This document shows positions 14,959-18,092 of a stretch of 18,092 nucleotides of DNA, in pieces. The notes below the pieces were generated by a model. The model ran no database searches. It was given only the letters and a program-made list of their open reading frames with translations, and was not told the origin of the DNA. Numbering within the stretch: the first letter of the stretch is position 1; each line of letters begins with the position of its first letter. Position numbers and translations under genes: made by a program. The stretch is from JACCYQ01 sp036675565 (GTDB lineage: Bacteria; Bacteroidota; Bacteroidia; Chitinophagales; Chitinophagaceae), in the NCBI GenBank assembly GCA_036675565.1, contig JAKFER010000205.1:1-18092 (forward strand). The letters run 5' to 3'.

Positions 14959-15276
14959 TTAAGGGGTGTACCCGATAATATAGGTAGGCGAAAAATCAGG
15001 CACTGTAAGACCATTATTATCCAGCTTATCATAAAGAATATCTCCCGGACTACCTATCACCGGACGCCCACTACTTTCAGGCGCAATTATGGAGCAAAGC
15101 TTTACTTCCGATCCAGGACAGCCCGGAGTGGCCACTGAATATTTCAGAGGATCTACCCTGTGAGTTGGGTCAGTGGAAGTACCATTAAACTGAAAGGTTG
15201 AAAATGCCGGTTTGGTAGTAAAGGCAGTCGCAATAGCAAATACGAATGCAATAATGCCTAAAGAATACTTTTTCAT
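14959..15276 (-). CDS. Small secreted protein, DUF6520-like
   Basis: A 105-residue protein with a clear signal peptide (MKKYSLGIIAFVFAIATAF, then TTKPAFS). The mature part has only two cysteines (C53 and C62, in TPGCPGSEVKLCSI), likely a disulfide. Small exported proteins with one such pair, encoded beside MauE-like genes, are assigned to DUF6520 in Bacteroidota; the role of the family is unknown. It lies downstream of the mauE-like gene on the same strand with an 87-bp gap that holds palindromes, so the pair may share a transcript with differential expression. The MauE protein may help form its disulfide, which is inference. The family call rests on size, export signal, cysteine pair and context. 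Confidence 0.6.
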   Translation of the reverse strand: MKKYSLGIIAFVFAIATAFTTKPAFSTFQFNGTSTDPTHRVDPLKYSVATPGCPGSEVKLCSIIAPESSGRPVIGSPGDILYDKLDNNGLTVPDFSPTYIIGYTP

Positions 15277-15314
15277 AAATAAAAATTTAAGTGAGTTAAA
15301 GCCTACTCTTTTAT

Positions 15315-15349
15315 ACAGGTTTTCAGCAAGGCCTGTTTATTGCAATAAA
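15315..15349. promoter_or_regulatory. Palindromes between mauE-like and DUF6520-like genes
   Basis: TTTATTGCAATAAA (15336-15349) is a perfect 14-bp palindrome. Next to it, ACAGG (15315-15319) pairs with CCTGT (15332-15336). They could be a protein-binding site or a weak hairpin that lowers read-through between the two genes. The sequence does not decide. Confidence 0.35.
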
Positions 15350-15363
15350 AAGTTGATATCAAT

Positions 15364-15810
15364 TTATGCCGGGTAATGAACCCGGATATTATTTTTAAAC
15401 TTGTGGTGCAGTCGTAAGCCGATTGCGGCCAGTATCGTAAAGCCGATATTGAACCAAAGATGTTGCGGCCAGGTCATCTGCTGCAATACTCCACCGCAGG
15501 AACATGGAAGACCGGAAGTGAACAAGATCATGTAGCCGAGGTAGATCGTAAATAAGAGCATCAATGTAAATGATGCATATAAACCCAGGTTTCTTTTTTT
15601 CGGAATTACTAATAAAACAGCGATGATTAATTCGATGAGCGGAACAGCTCCTGCAACAATTGCCGCATAGTTGCCGATCAACGGAGATTTAGCGAGAGTA
15701 TTTTTAAAAGCAATGAAGCCGAGTAATTTGCTGAAGGCAGTATACGTAAACAGCAGGATGAATATGGCTGCGATAAATTCAACGATCCGGTAATAGTGGA
15801 TCTGCTTCAT
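15364..15810 (-). CDS. MauE/DoxX-type redox-associated membrane protein
   Basis: From the ATG at 15810 the protein has 148 residues; a further ATG at 15828 would add six. Four membrane helices are visible: IVEFIAAIFILLFTYTAF, NYAAIVAGAVPLIELIIAVLLVI, LGLYASFTLMLLFTIYLGYMIL and LWFNIGFTILAAIGL. Between the third and fourth lies SGLPCSCGGVL; this CxCGG motif is typical of the Bacteroidota MauE-like group. MauE proteins are thought to support disulfide or thiol redox chemistry for periplasmic partners. The conserved cysteines and the downstream secreted Cys-pair protein fit that, but the function here is inferred. It lies 111 bp downstream of the AraC gene on the same strand, behind a candidate AraC operator, so it is probably regulated by it. 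Confidence 0.85.
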   Translation of the reverse strand: MKQIHYYRIVEFIAAIFILLFTYTAFSKLLGFIAFKNTLAKSPLIGNYAAIVAGAVPLIELIIAVLLVIPKKRNLGLYASFTLMLLFTIYLGYMILFTSGLPCSCGGVLQQMTWPQHLWFNIGFTILAAIGLRLHHKFKNNIRVHYPA

Positions 15811-15869
15811 GTGTGGGAATGTTTGCATTGTATGAAGGTCTATTGTAAAGCATACTGTATCCAAATCTG

Positions 15870-15908
15870 ATTGATTGGATAAAAGGAATCATTCATTTGA
15901 TAAAAGGA
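15870..15908. promoter_or_regulatory. Direct repeat with 21-bp period, candidate AraC-type operator
   Basis: ATTGATTGGATAAAAGGA (15870-15887) and ATTCATTTGATAAAAGGA (15891-15908) agree at 16 of 18 positions and repeat every 21 bp, two turns of B-DNA. AraC proteins bind head-to-tail half-sites of about 17 bp with this spacing. The repeat sits between the araC stop and the mauE start, in the mauE promoter region. Confidence 0.6.
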
Positions 15909-15921
15909 GGATGTGTGATTA

Positions 15922-16896
15922 TCAATTCCTTTTTTTAACCAAGCCTGGCCCAAAACCATAGTGATTTATAAACGCCATGGTAAAGTCAGAAGGACGATAG
16001 CCGGTGTGAGCAGCGGCTTCCTTTACCAGGTAACCTGCTTCCAATAATTCAAGGCCTTTTTTCATCCGCAACCTGATCAAATAATCATAGGGACCGGTAC
16101 CAAAGATTTGGTTGAACAGCACTTTAAAACGGTATTCATTCATGTGTACCCTCTTTGCCAGTTCTTCAACATAGATGTGTTGGCTGATATCCTGGCTAAT
16201 CATCTGTTCGGCTTTGTGTATTGCCACTATTTCTTTTTCGGATGGTTGTTTTCCTACAGGATCATAACTACTCCATTGAATAAAAAAATTGACCAACAGA
16301 TCACGGATATGGTGATTGAAAAAATGGAGACGAAGGCCATTTTGATATTTACAGTTTAAAATAGACTGTATCAACGAAAGGGTTTCTGTATTGGCCCAAA
16401 GGATGGGCTGTATAAGCAATTTGGAGGAAGTGAAAGATTCCTTATTCAACACCGGAACGAGAGATGGGAAAAGAGGGAGCAGTTCATTGACCAGTTTCAT
16501 GGAGAAAAAAGTGTCAAAACTTATATAGCTGGTTGGCTGATCATAAGTTGAAATCATGTTTAAAGAAGGACCCTGTATAAGCGAAAACTGGTTCTTTGTA
16601 AGTACCCATGCAGGAACAGTATTTATTTGCTGTTGTACCCGGCCCTTTAGAATTACCTGGGCGTAAAGACCAGGGTCCTGTTTTTTTGTTTTTAAAATAA
16701 AGCGTTGAAAAATATCAAGGACATTGTACCTTATAGTGTATTGATCGCTCCGAAATTCCTGCATGGACACAGAACCAAACAAGCCTGATGATGAGGCTAT
16801 AGTAGCACCGGGAAGATGAACACCATTAAAAGCAGCAGGTAGATCATCGGTCCAAAACAGCGGCGCATGAGATAAGGTTTGATAAACTTTATTCAT
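15922..16896 (-). CDS. AraC-family transcriptional regulator
   Basis: A 324-residue protein. The C-terminal ~95 residues (from about 228) are the double-HTH AraC domain: AEQMISQDISQHIYVEELAKRVHMNEYRFKVLFNQIFGTGPYDYLIRLRMKKGLELLEAG forms the first part, and VKEAAAHTGYRPSDFTMAFINHYGFGPG the second, ending in the usual P-G-x-x-K-K-R region. The N-terminal ~220 residues have no recognised sensor motif, as is common for Bacteroidota AraC proteins, so the signal is unknown. It heads a minus-strand cluster with a MauE-like and a DUF6520-like gene, a recurrent trio in this phylum. A 21-bp-period direct repeat just after its stop is the best candidate binding site. The start ATG at 16896 gives full family length. 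Confidence 0.92.
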   Translation of the reverse strand: MNKVYQTLSHAPLFWTDDLPAAFNGVHLPGATIASSSGLFGSVSMQEFRSDQYTIRYNVLDIFQRFILKTKKQDPGLYAQVILKGRVQQQINTVPAWVLTKNQFSLIQGPSLNMISTYDQPTSYISFDTFFSMKLVNELLPLFPSLVPVLNKESFTSSKLLIQPILWANTETLSLIQSILNCKYQNGLRLHFFNHHIRDLLVNFFIQWSSYDPVGKQPSEKEIVAIHKAEQMISQDISQHIYVEELAKRVHMNEYRFKVLFNQIFGTGPYDYLIRLRMKKGLELLEAGYLVKEAAAHTGYRPSDFTMAFINHYGFGPGLVKKRN

Positions 16897-17126
16897 TAGT
16901 GGATAAGGAGGCCGTTGTTGTAATTTAAAACTAAAAAGCGGAAAAAAATTATAAAGGACCTAATTGCTATTTAAAAATTGACATATCTCAATTCTTGTAT
17001 AGTGATGAGTATATCAAGGATAATATTATCAGCAGCACTTCGATTCAAAAGGAAGCCGGAACGTTTTTTACTCGTATCTACCGGAGATAAGTGTTAATGC
17101 TTATAAATGAAATCACCGGCCCCAAT
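16897..17126. other. AraC upstream region without a supported gene
   Basis: No gene is supported. A plus-strand frame without an ATG (about 16939-17090, including YLKIDISQFLYSDEYIKD and STSIQKEAGTFFTRIYRR) is open for ~50 codons and may be a scrap of old coding sequence. It must also hold the araC promoter, which I could not identify. Confidence 0.3.
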
Positions 17127-17228
17127 AATTGTTGTTAAGAACAATTGTGGGTACATTAGGCTTAGAATTTTCATAGGATAAGGTTAATGGTTTTAAAAAC
17201 CATTGTATCCCCGGTTTCTACCGGGGAT
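17127..17228. repeat. Cluster of three hairpins before the transposase remnant
   Basis: AATTGTT-N6-AACAATT at 17127-17146, AATGGTTTT-A-AAAACCATT at 17186-17204, and ATCCCCGGT-TTCT-ACCGGGGAT at 17207-17228 are each perfect inverted repeats; the last two are nearly adjacent. RAYT-type transposases are often accompanied by REP-like palindromes, and a RAYT remnant follows, so these may be its cognate elements. They differ in sequence from the palindrome inside the transposase gene. Confidence 0.5.
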
Positions 17229-17389
17229 TTATTATCAGAGAAGCTGATAGTAAAAAATGGTTTGCAATTATTGATGAAGGAACTTTTGTACATTTTTTTA
17301 AACTTACCCAATGCCCTGCACAAAGAAAAACCGCTTATGACCCGGGGCGGAAGACGGGATTTCCTGTTAACCCATTTGAATCAGCATGA
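17177..17389 (+). pseudogene. 5'-truncated ORF of unknown family
   Basis: A frame of 70 codons with no start codon at its beginning reads GFYRGFIIREADSKKWFAI, then IDEGTFVHFFKLTQ and ending NPFESA. The composition is protein-like from about 17210 onward, and it stops in an ATGA overlap with the next frame. Because the preceding TAG is followed by no ATG, GTG or TTG, I take it as the end of a lost gene. I do not recognise the family. An overlapping plus-strand frame from the ATG at 17187 is less protein-like and was not chosen. Confidence 0.35.
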
Positions 17390-17743
17390 TCAAAAGATTA
17401 CAGGAGTCAGGACGAACAGATTTGCTTGCGGAACTGGAAAACGCAGTGGCGCCAAAAAGTAAAGACCGTGGGAAAATACACGAGGTATGGGTGGAGTCAT
17501 TTGACTGGAGAATTGGTGAGACAACTGAGTTTGCGTATCAGAAATTGATATACATGCCTGCCCGTCCGGTCAGGCGGGCAAAATAATCCGTGTGCGGGAA
17601 AATGGAAGCTTGCAGAAGATATTACAAAATATGAGCATAGTTCGGCAAGGTATTACATAACGAGTAAGCATGCAGGCTATGTTGTTAAGGATATCGAAGT
17701 GACTAGTCCTAAAATAGCTATGTCCTGCGAGAAGATCGCTTAA
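17386..17743 (+). pseudogene. RAYT/IS200-like (Y1) transposase remnant broken by a palindrome
   Basis: Two frames join into one recognisable protein end. The first, from 17386, reads IKRLQESGRTDLLAELENAV, DRGKIHEVWVESFDW and AYQKLIYM. It then runs into a palindrome and stops at 17584-17586. The second frame resumes at 17582 with NNPCAGKWKLAED, ITKYEHSSARYY and VVKDIEV, ending at 17743. The combination YM-x-NNP...GKW...Y-HSSA is the C-terminal signature of Y1-type REP-associated tyrosine transposases (normally Y-I-H-x-N-P). The catalytic HUH motif and N-terminal half are missing, so it is 5'-truncated as well as frameshifted. It cannot be active. Such genes are usually single-copy and domesticated, and this one is dead. 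Confidence 0.65.
17555..17580. repeat. REP-like GC-rich palindrome inside the transposase remnant
   Basis: TGCCTGCCCG (17555-17564) and CAGGCGGGCA (17571-17580) pair as an imperfect stem (one G-T wobble and one mismatch) around TCCGGT. The frame reads MPARPVRRAK, a peptide typical of translated Bacteroidota palindromes. It interrupts the gene exactly at YM|NNP, shifts the frame by one base and brings in a stop. Confidence 0.65.
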
Positions 17744-17767
17744 TGAGCGACTGGAAGTAATAAATAA

Positions 17768-18092
17768 TTACACCTTTATATATATCTTCTTCTTATCCAT
17801 CCAGTAGCAGATGGCCCACATAAACGTAATCACACAAAGAGCATATAACAGGGAACCTAATTTTGGATCGCCCGGAATATTTACCAATACTTTTTGATAT
17901 AGCCAGTTCCAGGGATTTATATAATTCATTTCGCCTTTTGCATTTAAGCCGTTTGGTATCCTGATCAATGCGAGGCCTTTTGGTAAAAAAGCACTTAAAG
18001 CAAAAACAAACAGGGCGTTTTTACCAAATACATTAAAGAACCTGGCCAATCCACCTTTTGCGTTTTTTATTTCGATCATATAGATCATGGTG
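17768..18092 (-). CDS. DUF5009/HGSNAT-like acyltransferase family membrane protein, C-terminal part
   Basis: The frame is open to the window edge, so only the last 108 codons are present; the ATG at 18088 is internal. The sequence GLARFFNVFGKNALFVFALSAFLPKGLALIRIPN, then NPWNWLYQKVLVNIPGDPKLGSLLYALCVITFMWAICYWMDKKKIYIKV, is the end typical of the DUF5009 family, related to heparan-alpha-glucosaminide N-acetyltransferase. Two membrane helices are visible (NALFVFALSAFLPKGLAL and LGSLLYALCVITFMWAICYW) and a basic tail ends in KKKIYIKV. These are multi-pass inner-membrane proteins thought to acetylate or otherwise modify sugars; the substrate here is unknown. It is not part of the AraC cluster, since the decayed region separates them. 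Confidence 0.85.
   Translation of the reverse strand, partial: TMIYMIEIKNAKGGLARFFNVFGKNALFVFALSAFLPKGLALIRIPNGLNAKGEMNYINPWNWLYQKVLVNIPGDPKLGSLLYALCVITFMWAICYWMDKKKIYIKV

Noticed and set aside
16939..17090. Plus-strand frame without ATG upstream of araC
   Set aside because: Its first part is plausible as protein, but there is no start and no family; noted only as a possible scrap.
1..18092. CRISPR arrays, tRNA or rRNA genes, and complete insertion sequences
   Set aside because: None was recognised: no spaced direct repeats in series, no cloverleaf, no intact transposase with terminal repeats.

Overview
The window looks like a chromosomal accessory region of a Bacteroidota bacterium, most likely from the Chitinophagaceae. 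This rests on gene content: an ECF sigma factor/FecR/STN-SusC/SusD locus, a TlpA protein with a DUF3738-like tail, an AraC-MauE-DUF6520 cluster, a DUF5009-type acyltransferase, TAnnTTTG promoter elements, and GC-rich palindromes of the dispersed kind common in this phylum. Genus cannot be fixed from the sequence. No tRNA, rRNA, CRISPR array or complete insertion sequence was seen.

Left part (1-7.7 kb): stress, defence and mobile-type genes. The end of an XRE regulator overlaps an ImmA/IrrE metallopeptidase gene, and a 27-codon ORF overlaps the end of that gene. Tandem hairpins separate this pair from a convergent PD-(D/E)XK nuclease of the PDDEXK_4 type. Then come a small secreted Cys-rich protein, a secreted TlpA-type thioredoxin, a divergent XRE regulator, and a complete darT-darG pair (DNA ADP-ribosyltransferase toxin and macrodomain antitoxin). 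Upstream of darT lies a decayed copy of the last ~35 codons of the TlpA gene, in opposite orientation to the intact gene. An XRE regulator with an added winged-helix-like domain and an inverted repeat over its GTG start closes this part.

Middle part (7.8-14.9 kb): a cell-surface-signalling nutrient locus on the plus strand. The order is ECF sigma factor, FecR anti-sigma factor, a SusC-type TonB-dependent receptor carrying the STN signalling domain, and a SusD-type lipoprotein. Ligand binding at SusC/SusD is expected to be relayed via STN to FecR, releasing sigma to transcribe susCD. The FecR gene carries two in-frame repeat-derived inserts. The susC leader holds three small hairpins with GNRA-type (GTAA) loops and a 9-bp stem that includes an internal ATG. 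After susD lies an elaborate inverted repeat with 17-bp outer arms.

Right part (15-18.1 kb): a minus-strand cluster of an AraC regulator, a MauE-like membrane protein with a CSCGG motif, and a small secreted DUF6520-like protein. Between araC and mauE is an 18-bp direct repeat (16/18 identical) with a 21-bp period, the geometry of an AraC-type operator. Next comes a decayed stretch with several hairpins and a 5'-truncated RAYT/Y1-type transposase remnant. It is broken by a GC-rich palindrome exactly at the conserved YxHNNP motif. The window ends inside an acyltransferase gene.

The best candidates for new biology are the AraC-type operator in the MauE/DUF6520 cluster, the structured susC leader and susD 3' element, the palindrome inside a RAYT-type transposase, and the DarTG/TlpA-remnant arrangement. 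I found no wholly unknown multi-gene system that I can defend.
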